A stretch of 64,000 nucleotides of DNA from contig CM059558.1 in the NCBI GenBank assembly GCA_030386875.1, forward strand, positions 7,635,501-7,699,500, written 5' to 3'. The notes below the pieces were generated by a model. That model had not been told where the DNA came from and ran no database searches. It saw only the letters and a program-made list of their open reading frames with translations. The translations under genes and the position numbers were made by a program. This document shows, piece after piece, positions 1 to 8,824 of this stretch (the first letter of the stretch is position 1; each line of letters opens with the position of its first letter). The stretch comes from Morinoia aosen. Its lineage: Eukaryota > Arthropoda > Malacostraca > Amphipoda > Talitridae.

Positions 1-561
1 AGGGATTGAATGGCCAGTAATCTGGATTTTTCGTCTAGCATACTCTTTATGCGATGAAAAAACATTAAAGTTCCGTAAATTTTGTTGCAAGTATTCCCAA
101 CATGAGATTTGAAGGACATGTTTCCATCGAACCAGATACCTAGATTTTTAACTTTTTCTGATGCATTAATTTTATCATTTCCAACTGCAAGAGAAAGATC
201 TGAAGTTTTTTTAATTGCATCTTTGGATCGAAAAATAATGCATTGTGTTGTATTAGCATTTAATTTTAGACCATTCCGGTCGTACCATGATTTCAGGCTA
301 GTCAGTAAAGTTTTAGCTTTAATCTGCGTCTGTGGTATTTCCGATACAGAACTTGTTATTGCAATTTGAACATCATCTGCATACATTGAGATCCGTGTGT
401 TAAAAGACATTGGAGGAAAATCATTAATGAAAATAGAAAACAGTAGCGGACCAAGAATGGATCCTTGGGAACACCAAAATTGTTTTGAATGAGTGAGGAC
501 AATTTGTTTTCTATGCGGACAGCATGAGATCGACTTGACAAGTAACTTTCAAACCATTGCG
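1..561 (-). pseudogene. LINE ORF2: distal reverse transcriptase fragment
   Basis: This is the downstream part of a non-LTR reverse transcriptase, read on the minus strand and running off the window at position 1. The conserved G-V-P-K, G-S-I-L-G-P-L-L-F-S and I-N-D-F blocks lie at about 400-470, and the catalytic Y-A-D-D box is at about 372-383. Thumb-region residues such as L-G-I-W-F-D follow at about 90-170. A single-base deletion near 463 breaks the frame between the G-V-P-K and G-S-I-L blocks, so this copy is dead. The upstream half of the same domain continues at 8825, on the far side of the gypsy-like insertion. Confidence 0.88.
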
Positions 562-565
562 TGTC

Positions 566-884
566 TGTTCCGGCCTTTTCAGTATCCGGTCAAAAACTAC
601 GCGAATGGGGTTCGGGAGTGACGAGCAGCAACGTGATTTATAGTTTATTGGTACTTCAGAGTAGATACAGGCTTGGTAGTTGGCAAGAATCAGAGAGATC
701 AGACGATAGGTGCTAGTACAAGTCTTCTACAATGCATCTGTGATCTATACAGGTGCTTCCTCGACGGTAATGCGTCCGCTACTGGACAGTGATGACTCTA
801 TCTAGTGTGATCTCTACGGCAGCGCACCGCCAATGAACCTCGATGTTGCTTGACGATCCTATTTATGTACTCGACGAGCGCACA
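566..884 (-). repeat. 3' LTR of gypsy-like element
   Basis: This 319-bp long terminal repeat begins TGTTCC and ends GCGCACA on the plus strand, so in the element's own orientation it starts TGTGCGC and ends GGAACA, the usual TG...CA form. By eye it is identical to the copy at 8502-8820, which implies a very recent insertion. Confidence 0.93.
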
Positions 885-898
885 TTTGCTCCCCTCAA
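885..898 (-). promoter_or_regulatory. Candidate polypurine tract
   Basis: Read on the minus strand, a purine-rich stretch (GAGGGGAGCAAA) directly precedes the 3' LTR. This is the position of the plus-strand DNA primer in LTR retrotransposons. The call rests on position and composition only. Confidence 0.6.
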
Positions 899-1875
899 AC
901 AATAAAAATTTTTAATACAATAAAAAATTTTTAAAACGTTATTCAATGAACTTTGATTTTCCTTTGACTGTCACTTAATCTTACAATCCGTCAAGTTAGA
1001 ACCACAATTCGCACAGATCAGAACGTATGATACAAAATGCTTCCGAATTATGAACGGAGGTAGGCAGGTATGGCTATCGCTGTCTTTAGCAAATCATAAA
1101 TTTAACAAAATGCAACGGTAAACCTACATCTCGTTAAACATTAATAAGTATAGTTACAAATCAATAATTGATTTATTATCCAAATTCAACTAATTAATTA
1201 CTCTTCCCACTTAGCTTCAAACAATTTATTTATCAATTTATTCATGTTAATTCATCAACTTATCAAAATCAAATCGCGTACGTAATAAATCATCTAAAGT
1301 CATAGAATATAAGTTTATATACGCAAACAATACAATACTAGAAATGGCAAGTACAAATCGTCCTACGATTTAAATTAACTTATTTCAGTTCAAGTAAATT
1401 AAATATAGAAAGTAAGTAGAATAATCAATAAGGAACTAATTCAATTCAATCTAATCAATCAACAAGCGTGCAAGTTGGTTTTAGTCGCTATCGAAATAAT
1501 TAGTCTCCTTAGTTCTAGTGAAACATGAACAAAGCATTTCTATAGGGCGAGTAAAACCACAACAAGGATTATATTAAACGGCATCAGAATAATAACAATA
1601 AACCGTATCAAATAGTAGTAGACTAAGACATAGGATACTGTATAAAATAGAAGTACGCTAAGAAGGTATCTACTCTTCGGAATTTTTCATTTTCCTGGTC
1701 TGCAAAAAGTTTTTCTTTATAGTCAACTTGCACTGTGATTTCCTATATTTTTATTAAGTATGGTGCAGGTAGGATTTTGAATATATATCATTTTTTGTAG
1801 ATGAGACTAAAAACATTTTCTGTATATCTTTAGCTTGAGAGAGATCCATCTTGTATGGATATTGTAGTTGTAATG

Positions 1876-2260
1876 TTATGTGTTGACTTGAGGTGGGAGT
1901 GCGAGTATTTGCTTAGGACTACAAATCTCCTTCCAAGCGTTTCGCCGCAAGGCTACGTCTTCTCCACTAAGTCTACTAATGATTTTGTTTACATCTCGTT
2001 TAATATAAATAATCATGACTGTGATAATAATCGTGATTAGTGTGTAAATGAGCAACATTATATCACTCAACTGATCAGGAATGAGATCTACCCTCGTTTC
2101 CTCCGTGTGTCGGATGAGTTCATCCGAGATCTGGCCATTATTGGCCTTAATTGCAGTTAATATGGCATCTACATTAATATTAGAGACTTTGTTTCCCATT
2201 TTAACGGGCCACAAAGCTACTAGCAGCGCAGGAATTAAAATGGTGCCGCTTGAAATTACG
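1876..2260 (-). CDS. Membrane-protein-like ORF in the env position
   Basis: The minus-strand frame is open from an in-frame stop near 2275 down to 1876. It has no ATG until about 2199, where an M-G-N-K start is possible. Upstream of that the frame encodes a hydrophobic leader-like run ending A-L-L-V-A-L-W. Near the C-terminus there is a clear transmembrane stretch of about 20 residues rich in I, L, V and T, followed by a basic turn (K-R-D) and a short tail. It lies downstream of pol and upstream of the 3' LTR, where envelope-like genes occur in some gypsy elements. No family-specific envelope motif was recognised, so env is an inference from place and topology. Confidence 0.4.
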
Positions 2261-2328
2261 TAAGTAGTTATTATTGATTAATAGTGAATATTGTTTTTAG
2301 CAATTACAGATATAGAAAATTTATTTTA

Positions 2329-2553
2329 TCACTGGATGGTTGCTGGGAATGCAGCGATTCTTATTTCAAATACTAGTTCGATATCGTTTCCGGATTCATA
2401 TACCAAAATACGTGTACGTAAAGGGGAATCGAGGTTAAGGAACAAGGTTAATTTGCAATAGGCCTCCTGTAACAATTCTTTAGGTACCCTAATTCTGAAA
2501 ACGATCGTCGATTCCTGTGGTTGCCAGAGTTGGTTGGTAGCCCCGGTACACAT
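2329..2553 (-). CDS. Short ORF of unknown function downstream of pol
   Basis: A 74-residue minus-strand ORF starts at an ATG shortly after an in-frame stop and ends at TGA. It is globular in composition, with no membrane segment and one internal cysteine. It lies just upstream, in transcription order, of the membrane-protein-like frame. The two could be parts of one spliced or broken gene, because the 70 bp between them are AT-rich and stop-containing. No family is recognised. Confidence 0.3.
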   Translation of the reverse strand: MCTGATNQLWQPQESTIVFRIRVPKELLQEAYCKLTLFLNLDSPLRTRILVYESGNDIELVFEIRIAAFPATIQ

Positions 2554-2697
2554 CAATACAAATTAAGCAGTGAATGCGTATGTTGTAAATCGGAATGTGT
2601 AAAAATGTTCCGGAGTTGTTCAGGAGTCGCTCCAGGAATCTGAAAAGAAACGATACATCTTATTAGCATGGCCCCAAGTTTAAAGTAAACAATTTAC

Positions 2698-2793
2698 GTT
2701 TCATACTAGGATATTTCATACTAAGATTTCATACTAAGATTTCATACTAAGATTTCATACTAAGATTTCACACTAAGATTTCACACTAAGGCA
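2698..2793. repeat. 13-bp tandem repeat inside the gypsy-like element
   Basis: About seven copies of a 13-bp unit (CATACTAAGATTT and close variants, with CACACTAAG in the last copies) run head to tail. They lie in the non-coding stretch between pol and the ORFs in the env position. Function unknown. Confidence 0.85.
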
Positions 2794-3217
2794 CGCTTCC
2801 TTCCCTCTCATCAAGACACATACATTCCAACTACACTGCCTGGCATTGTTTTCAAACAATTTGCGGCAGGTGTGATACAGTTCTCGCAGGCTTCGCACTC
2901 GCGCTCTCGTGTCGACATCTCCACACGATTGCACCTAAGTTTATCAATTCTAGCTCACGACCTGATGAACACACTCTGATGTCTCAACGATAGTATGACG
3001 ACATCCTCAGCTCATCATCTCGGCACAAGGTGTTTGCTCAACAGAATATTTCCTAACGCAAGACATACAAACAGTCTTAAGAAAGAACTCGTAGAACACT
3101 CTTACAAGCTAGAAACTCATTGAACGAACTTACAAACTAAATACCATGGAAATACATATATTGAATGGCAATCTCGGAATACATGAAAATGAACAGTTAC
3201 AAACTAGGTTGACAATT

Positions 3218-6200
3218 TTACCTTTTTATCCTATCTAAGGGCAGTACATGGTTTAAATTCGATCGGATAATCTTGTTACCAATCCTAATATCTGCATAAT
3301 TTTTACCTAGTCTTTCAATAATACCCGGACCCAAAAAATTCAGCTGTAATTTGTGTTTTTTGGCCTGGTTCTTCACTAGTACACGGTCCGTCACTTTTAA
3401 ATTTTTATCGCGACGTTTCACGTTCCTATAGTTGGTTCTTTCGATTGTAGCGTTAATGATTGCATTTCGAATATTGTTCACTACAATAGATGACTCTTTA
3501 AATTTTTGTTTTTGAACATCTTCATATGAAGTCGCAACATTTAGATCTTCTAAATTAGTAGAACTGATGTACACGCACGTATCTCTACCGAAAACTGTGT
3601 ACGCAGGGGTATCGCCTAATGTTTCATTAAAACTATTGTTAATCGAATTCTCCACAATATCCAGTAGTCTATCCCACTCATTATGAGTAAGAAAATTTAG
3701 ATACAACTTGAGCAGGTGTCGAATTTTACCATTACATCGTTCAACAATGCCGTTTGAAAAAGGGGAATAAGCTAGAACTTCCTTTTTTAAGACAGAAAGT
3801 CCCTTTGTGAAATTTCTCACATTAGATGATTTAAATTCCAGGGCATTGTCGGACAGTAGCACGTCCGGGGTACCGAACAAACAGCAAAAATTCCATAGAC
3901 AATCTGTAACCGTCTCTGTACATCGGTCACTAGTCGAATATAATTTAACAAACTTGGAAAAAAGGTCGATGATAACAAGAATATATTTGTTACCATTGTC
4001 CGTCATTGGTAATGGACCGTAGAAGTCCATGCTGACCGTTTGAAAACATCGTGTTCCAATTGGAGCATTTAGAATTTTAATCGGAGTCGATATTCGTGAT
4101 TTTAAAATCTTACAGATGTCACAAGATTCAACAATTTTGCGTGTAATTGTCCTTTCGTACGGATGAAAATATTTTAATTTAAACTTAAACAAGGTATGAT
4201 TTAGATCAGTGTGGGATAAATTATGGATGAAAAGAATTGTCTGGTGTAGCAGAGTATATGGCACCACAATGGTCAGAATGGTACTGGGTCTATTGTCAAT
4301 TTTTCGTCTTTTATACAAAATATCATTCATAATCAGAAATTCATTCATGTCAGTATTAGAAACTTTAGTTGCATTCTCTAGGGCATTCTTGATTTCAGAA
4401 CAAAAGGGATCTTGATCTTGTTCACGTTTAAATTCGTCCAGCGACCAGTTGTCGTTAATACTTGAATGGTCTGTAGTCTTGATAACTTTATCCAGTCTGC
4501 ATAAGCGTCTGGGTTCTGTCTGCTGTTCAGCAGTACTGTTGTTGTTTCTGCCATCCTCACTTCCTGGTATTGTTTCCTCGAACTCTCCCTCAGTCTCAGG
4601 CTTGTTACACCTGCTACTCGCAGCAGCGGCTTGCAGCCTGGTTACAACGGGAAAAGTCTCTACATCTGGGGTTAAATCAGAACACTCTAATAGTTCTTTT
4701 TCGGTTAAAGGATTTTTGTCATGATTTAATCTACTCAATGCATCGGCGGCACTATTCGCTTTTCCAGAAAAATATTTTAATTTGGCATCAAAAGCTTGCA
4801 CGTATATGCTCCATCTAGCGAGCGTGTTGTCTTCAGGTAATTTCTTTGAAAATAAAGGAACTAACGGCTTGTGATCGGTATATATGACCAGATCATATCC
4901 TAAAACAAGATATTTAAAGTGTTTTAACGCTTCAACTATAGCGAACATTTCCTTTTTCGTAGTTGAGTATCGTCGTTGAGCGGAATTCAACGTTTTAGAG
5001 AAAAATGCGACAGGTCTCATGTTTCGAATTTTATCAGTAGATGACTGGAGTAAAACAGCTCCGATGCCAACATTTGATGCATCACAAAACAGATGAAATT
5101 TTTGATCGAAGTTTGGGTGACTCAAGACCGTGCTTTCACACAGTTCAACCTTTAGTTTTTCAAAAGCGTTTTGACAATCCTTTTCCCAATTGAATTCAAC
5201 ATTTTTCTTTAGAAGATTATAGAGCGGGCTTGCGATACTCGCAAAATTTTTTATGTACCTACGAAAGAAATTTACTAGTCCTAGAAATGACTGTAATTCT
5301 TTCACATTCTTAGGAATTTCTAAATTCTTTACATTGTCAGTACCGGTGCTTCTGGTTCCCATTCCACTAATGGAATGTCCTAAATATTCAATTTCGTCAC
5401 GGAAAAACTCACATTTTTCCGTTTTTATTGACAATCTAGCGTTTCTTAACAGTTCAAGTACAACTTTTATATCGGCAAGATGCTGTGCCTTCTCCTTGGA
5501 GAATATTAGCACGTCGTCCATAAAGACGAAAGATAATTTTCCTAGAACAGGAGATAGCGTTTGCGTCATTACTGACTGGAAATATGCAGGTGAGGTTTTT
5601 AAACCGAATGGTAAGCGATTAAACTCAAATTTTCTACTACCAACTGTAAATGCTGTTATTTCCTTACTCTCATCGGTCAGTGTAATATTATGATATCCTG
5701 ACCTAAGATCTAATTTTGAGAAATATTTCTGACCATTTAAACTATAGAGAAGCTCGTCTACTCTCGGCAGCGGGAATGATTCTTCATGAATTACCTCATT
5801 TACTTTGCGAAAGTCAACTACCGGACGTATGGTTCCATCTTTCTTATGAACTACAATTATCGGTGAATTATAAGCTGAAATCGATGGTCTAATGATTCCA
5901 TCGTCTAACATTTTTTCGTTAACGACTTTCAAGTCTTCCATGTAACGGTGGGCAATACGATAGGGAGGGACATTTACAACATCCACGTTAGGTTTCAAAC
6001 GTATTTTGTATGGTTTAATCGCAGCAGCTGAGATCGATTCATTGTCTATAGTAATAACGTCTCTGAATTTGTTCAACAAACTCAGCAATTCAGGCTTCAT
6101 TTCGTCATCGTTGCACTTGATATCATCATTATTTAATTTCCGCCGACCACGGGCTATTTCTTTGGAATCAGAAATGTACTCTTTGTCAACAACTCCTGTG

Positions 6201-6772
6201 ATCCCGACAGATTGACTATTAGTGTCTTTATTCTCGACATCTAAATGACTGTCCTGAACAACACCAGCTGCCTGCACAAAGGTACTCAATCCTTGTTTTA
6301 ATTCTCCTTGTACATCTGACAAGTAAACTTCGGACTCAACTTGATCCTTTTCCACTTTTTCTAAAGTACTTATAATTGCATTCTCTGGTAAAACAATCGC
6401 TCTGTCGGAGCTATTTATTAATAACAACGGAATCTTTCTTCTATTGTTAACTCTCACAATTGCTTCTGCGACACAAATGCCTTCTTTTAAAGTTGCTTTC
6501 TTTATTATGTATTCTCCATTTTTACACTTTCCAACATGTCCAACATGTTTCAAAATTACATTAGGAGCAATTTCCACTTGTCGAGTATGCACTCTTAACG
6601 GCCTTGGCCTTGTGAGGGAATTGGTAACTGCAACTGCGCCTCGGACAGGCTGATTTTCTCTCTTACCATCCCTTTTCACTTCCTCACTTGCTTTCTCAGC
6701 AATGCACGTCCTCTTATCTCTTAGCTTATTTAAGACTTTTTTCTTAGCTCTGGACGTAATCGTGTCCGCCAT
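3218..6772 (-). CDS. pol: Gypsy-like Pol polyprotein (RT, RNase H, integrase)
   Basis: An uninterrupted 1,184-residue ORF. Reverse transcriptase spans roughly residues 225-500, with the first catalytic Asp at D355 in L-D-L-R-S-G-Y and the second motif F-M-D-D at 417-420. RNase H follows with D564, E608 and D633 (Y-T-D-H-K-P). The integrase has an H...C-x2-C zinc-binding region at about 850-887, a D,D-35-E triad at D916, D975 and E1011, and a GPY/F-like module near the C-terminus. Residues 60-140 resemble the spacer that normally follows the protease, but no D-T/S-G protease motif is present. The frame is open only about 45 nt upstream of this ATG. The full frame and the identical LTRs agree with a young copy. 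Confidence 0.93.
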   Translation of the reverse strand: MADTITSRAKKKVLNKLRDKRTCIAEKASEEVKRDGKRENQPVRGAVAVTNSLTRPRPLRVHTRQVEIAPNVILKHVGHVGKCKNGEYIIKKATLKEGICVAEAIVRVNNRRKIPLLLINSSDRAIVLPENAIISTLEKVEKDQVESEVYLSDVQGELKQGLSTFVQAAGVVQDSHLDVENKDTNSQSVGITGVVDKEYISDSKEIARGRRKLNNDDIKCNDDEMKPELLSLLNKFRDVITIDNESISAAAIKPYKIRLKPNVDVVNVPPYRIAHRYMEDLKVVNEKMLDDGIIRPSISAYNSPIIVVHKKDGTIRPVVDFRKVNEVIHEESFPLPRVDELLYSLNGQKYFSKLDLRSGYHNITLTDESKEITAFTVGSRKFEFNRLPFGLKTSPAYFQSVMTQTLSPVLGKLSFVFMDDVLIFSKEKAQHLADIKVVLELLRNARLSIKTEKCEFFRDEIEYLGHSISGMGTRSTGTDNVKNLEIPKNVKELQSFLGLVNFFRRYIKNFASIASPLYNLLKKNVEFNWEKDCQNAFEKLKVELCESTVLSHPNFDQKFHLFCDASNVGIGAVLLQSSTDKIRNMRPVAFFSKTLNSAQRRYSTTKKEMFAIVEALKHFKYLVLGYDLVIYTDHKPLVPLFSKKLPEDNTLARWSIYVQAFDAKLKYFSGKANSAADALSRLNHDKNPLTEKELLECSDLTPDVETFPVVTRLQAAAASSRCNKPETEGEFEETIPGSEDGRNNNSTAEQQTEPRRLCRLDKVIKTTDHSSINDNWSLDEFKREQDQDPFCSEIKNALENATKVSNTDMNEFLIMNDILYKRRKIDNRPSTILTIVVPYTLLHQTILFIHNLSHTDLNHTLFKFKLKYFHPYERTITRKIVESCDICKILKSRISTPIKILNAPIGTRCFQTVSMDFYGPLPMTDNGNKYILVIIDLFSKFVKLYSTSDRCTETVTDCLWNFCCLFGTPDVLLSDNALEFKSSNVRNFTKGLSVLKKEVLAYSPFSNGIVERCNGKIRHLLKLYLNFLTHNEWDRLLDIVENSINNSFNETLGDTPAYTVFGRDTCVYISSTNLEDLNVATSYEDVQKQKFKESSIVVNNIRNAIINATIERTNYRNVKRRDKNLKVTDRVLVKNQAKKHKLQLNFLGPGIIERLGKNYADIRIGNKIIRSNLNHVLPLDRIKR

Positions 6773-6800
6773 GAGACACTCAGTATTCTCTATTAAATAC

Positions 6801-7142
6801 TCAAGACACTCTGTCTTTCTCTTTTTTCGTCGTTAAATGGCTTTCAAAACTAGTGCCATGAGCGTTCAGATCATCACTTAATTCCGCCTCTCCCAGCGAT
6901 TCATATCTATTTTGACACTCAATGAGTGGATCTATCCTCTCAACATTTTTAACGAGGGAGTCTTCAGACATGTTTAACACATCAACTCTCTCGACATTTT
7001 TAACGAGGGAATCTTCAGCACCAGAATTCTCCTCGGGTTCACAGGGGTTTGTCGCCGTAGAGTCATACTTAGTTATTGTAGTTTCATTTTTACCATCGAC
7101 GTTATTTCTATCGAAAATGAAATCTTCTCCGCTGCTTACGCT
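6801..7142 (-). CDS. Linker ORF reached by -1 frameshift from gag remnant
   Basis: The minus-strand frame that is -1 relative to gag is open for 113 codons from the slippery site to a TGA at 6801-6803. Its product is acidic and hydrophilic and contains an internal duplication of the motif E-D-S-L-V-K-N-V-E-R about 20 residues apart. In a normal element this place would hold the protease, but I see no D-T/S-G. The stop lies 28 nt before the pol ATG, and the pol frame overlaps its last codons. Pol is therefore +1 to this frame and in the same frame as gag. Confidence 0.5.
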   Translation of the reverse strand, partial: SVSSGEDFIFDRNNVDGKNETTITKYDSTATNPCEPEENSGAEDSLVKNVERVDVLNMSEDSLVKNVERIDPLIECQNRYESLGEAELSDDLNAHGTSFESHLTTKKEKDRVS

Positions 7143-7567
7143 AAAAAATCATTTCCACTGTTAGTTTGGTAAGTTTCTACCTGGCCTTTTTCTGACATAC
7201 TAGTTTTATACTGTCCTCGCGCACGGACACGATTCGGTCTGCCTGGTCTGTTTAAATAGTCTCTTCTGGACCTACAATCTCTTGCGTAGTGTCCTAACTT
7301 ATTACAACGAAAACAAGCTACATCACGCAGTGAATGCTCGGTGGCTGTCTGACTTGAACCTGGTTTGTACCAATCAGTCGGTTTCCTAGCCACAGTGGTT
7401 ACCGACACACCTTGTCCTTGACAGATACACATATTTCTATTGCAATTCGAGCAACGCCCAGCTTCAGTAGCTGTCTCTAATGCCTGAACTTCTAGAGTTC
7501 CTAACAAAAATAATCCTATATTCATAAACCTCCAATTTCCATTAAAAGAAAAATGTTCTACACACAA
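7136..7567 (-). CDS. gag: Gag remnant with CCHC zinc knuckle
   Basis: A 143-residue minus-strand ORF contains C-F-R-C-N-K-L-G-H-Y-A-R-D-C, a perfect CX2CX4HX4C nucleocapsid knuckle, followed by an Arg-rich tail typical of RNA-binding Gag C-termini. Another cysteine cluster (C-S-N-C...C-I-C) precedes it. No capsid-like region lies upstream: the 930 bp to the 5' LTR carry stops in the minus frames I translated. This is therefore the C-terminal part of Gag, or the N-terminal coding part has been lost. The ORF ends at TAA just after the slippery heptamer. Confidence 0.75.
   Translation of the reverse strand: MCVEHFSFNGNWRFMNIGLFLLGTLEVQALETATEAGRCSNCNRNMCICQGQGVSVTTVARKPTDWYKPGSSQTATEHSLRDVACFRCNKLGHYARDCRSRRDYLNRPGRPNRVRARGQYKTSMSEKGQVETYQTNSGNDFLA
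7142..7148 (-). promoter_or_regulatory. Slippery heptamer T TTT TTA for -1 frameshifting
   Basis: On the minus strand the gag frame reads GAT TTT TTA GCG TAA, so the heptamer T-TTT-TTA is exactly in the X-XXY-YYZ phase used for programmed -1 frameshifting. The stop codon is two codons later, and the -1 frame is open for 113 codons. Whether a stimulatory RNA structure follows was not determined. Confidence 0.6.
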
Positions 7568-8481
7568 TAAAATTTTCTACATACAAATGATAATATTCTA
7601 CACACAATAAATTTTTAACTCACATTTGCAGTGGACTTCCGTGGACTTAGAACAGGCTAATTGCTAATTACTCGTGAAGGCTGGCACCACTCTGAATAGA
7701 GGTAAGCTGCTCCAGCTTACTTTTATATGCTAGAGACAATGGGCGCCAGAGGACAATGGGTGCTAGAGACAATGGCTACAACTTCCTTTAACTGTTTCAG
7801 AGAACAATGGACTACCTCTCCACACAACGTTTCCGCGTGCACGCTTACTGCGCTTTCGCAATGCATATGCTGCTCGCTCTCTGGCTACCAGGAATCAGCT
7901 TCCGCGTTAAGGCTCTCCCACTTACTAAGAAACAGCATGCTCACTGCGCTTGCTATGCCTATGCTGCTTAAATAGTTTTTACATAGAGAACTTCTTATTT
8001 ATTAATTTTATAATGATTATGTATAATCATTAAATTGAGCTCATGCTTAATTAATTCGCAAGCAAACATTATCGGCGTATACTCAGCTTGCTATTTGGCG
8101 ATGCGCAGATCTCGTCGATCTTCTCGTAGATTCTCGTCGATCTTCTCGCAGATCTCGTCGATCTTCTCGTAGATCTCGTCGACAAACCAGGTTGTTGGTT
8201 TGGACCCTCACATCATCTTCTCCTTTGAGTAGCCCATTTTGTAGATTTTCGATTTTTTTCTCCCTCGAAGTGTTTCTTTCTCGAAAAGTTTCTTGGAAAG
8301 CACTTCGATTTTTTGCACTGACGTCTTTCTTCCTTTTCTCGATGCTCTGAAGTAATGTGATGACTGTGCGACGTTACTCCAAACAGAAAATCACGGATCA
8401 GCGGAACTGAAGATCAATTCTTGATATCTTTCTTCTTCAATGGGCAATGTGGCAATGTGGATATCTTTAATGTGGCACTCC
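7568..8481 (-). other. Gypsy-like element leader without capsid coding
   Basis: No coding frame is recognisable on the minus strand. Near 8098-8182 there is a short tandem array of GATCTTCTCGT-like units. A TATAAAAG box (7720-7727) and a GTGAGT splice-donor-like site (7618-7623), both in the element's orientation, lie upstream of the gag remnant. They could mark an internal promoter or spliced leader, but this is weak. Confidence 0.5.
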
Positions 8482-8497
8482 CCATACACGGGCACCA
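8482..8497 (-). promoter_or_regulatory. Candidate tRNA primer-binding site
   Basis: On the minus strand TGGTGCCCGTGTATGG lies four bases inside the 5' LTR. It starts with the TGG that pairs with the CCA end of a tRNA. I could not assign the tRNA. Confidence 0.5.
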
Positions 8498-8501
8498 TAT
8501 A

Positions 8502-8820
8502 TGTTCCGGCCTTTTCAGTATCCGGTCAAAAACTACGCGAATGGGGTTCGGGAGTGACGAGCAGCAACGTGATTTATAGTTTATTGGTACTTCAGAGTAG
8601 ATACAGGCTTGGTAGTTGGCAAGAATCAGAGAGATCAGACGATAGGTGCTAGTACAAGTCTTCTACAATGCATCTGTGATCTATACAGGTGCTTCCTCGA
8701 CGGTAATGCGTCCGCTACTGGACAGTGATGACTCTATCTAGTGTGATCTCTACGGCAGCGCACCGCCAATGAACCTCGATGTTGCTTGACGATCCTATTT
8801 ATGTACTCGACGAGCGCACA
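8502..8820 (-). repeat. 5' LTR of gypsy-like element
   Basis: This is the 319-bp partner of 566-884, the same length and identical by eye. In the element's orientation it is upstream of gag and should contain the promoter. Confidence 0.93.
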
Positions 8821-8824
8821 TGTC

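Larger units (their letters stand above)
562..8824 (-). mobile_element. Ty3/gypsy-like LTR retrotransposon with 4-bp target duplication
   Basis: A complete-looking element (566-8820) is bounded by two 319-bp direct repeats and flanked by TGTC at 562-565 and 8821-8824. It is transcribed on the minus strand, so the 5' LTR is at the right. Inside, in order of transcription, are a leader, a short gag remnant with a CCHC zinc knuckle, a slippery heptamer, a linker frame, a long intact pol, and a region with a membrane-protein-like ORF. The order RT, RNase H, integrase places it in the gypsy group. It sits inside a LINE ORF2, and removing the element plus one TGTC lets the LINE frame continue across the site. 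A capsid domain and a protease D-T/S-G motif were not found. Confidence 0.93.

Noticed and set aside
7735..7760. Primer-binding site TGGCGCC in the gypsy leader
   Set aside because: It lies over 750 bp inside the 5' LTR boundary; the TGGTGCCC word next to the LTR is better placed.
7727..7975. 82-codon plus-strand ORF in the gypsy element
   Set aside because: Antisense to the element, low-complexity and with no recognisable domain.
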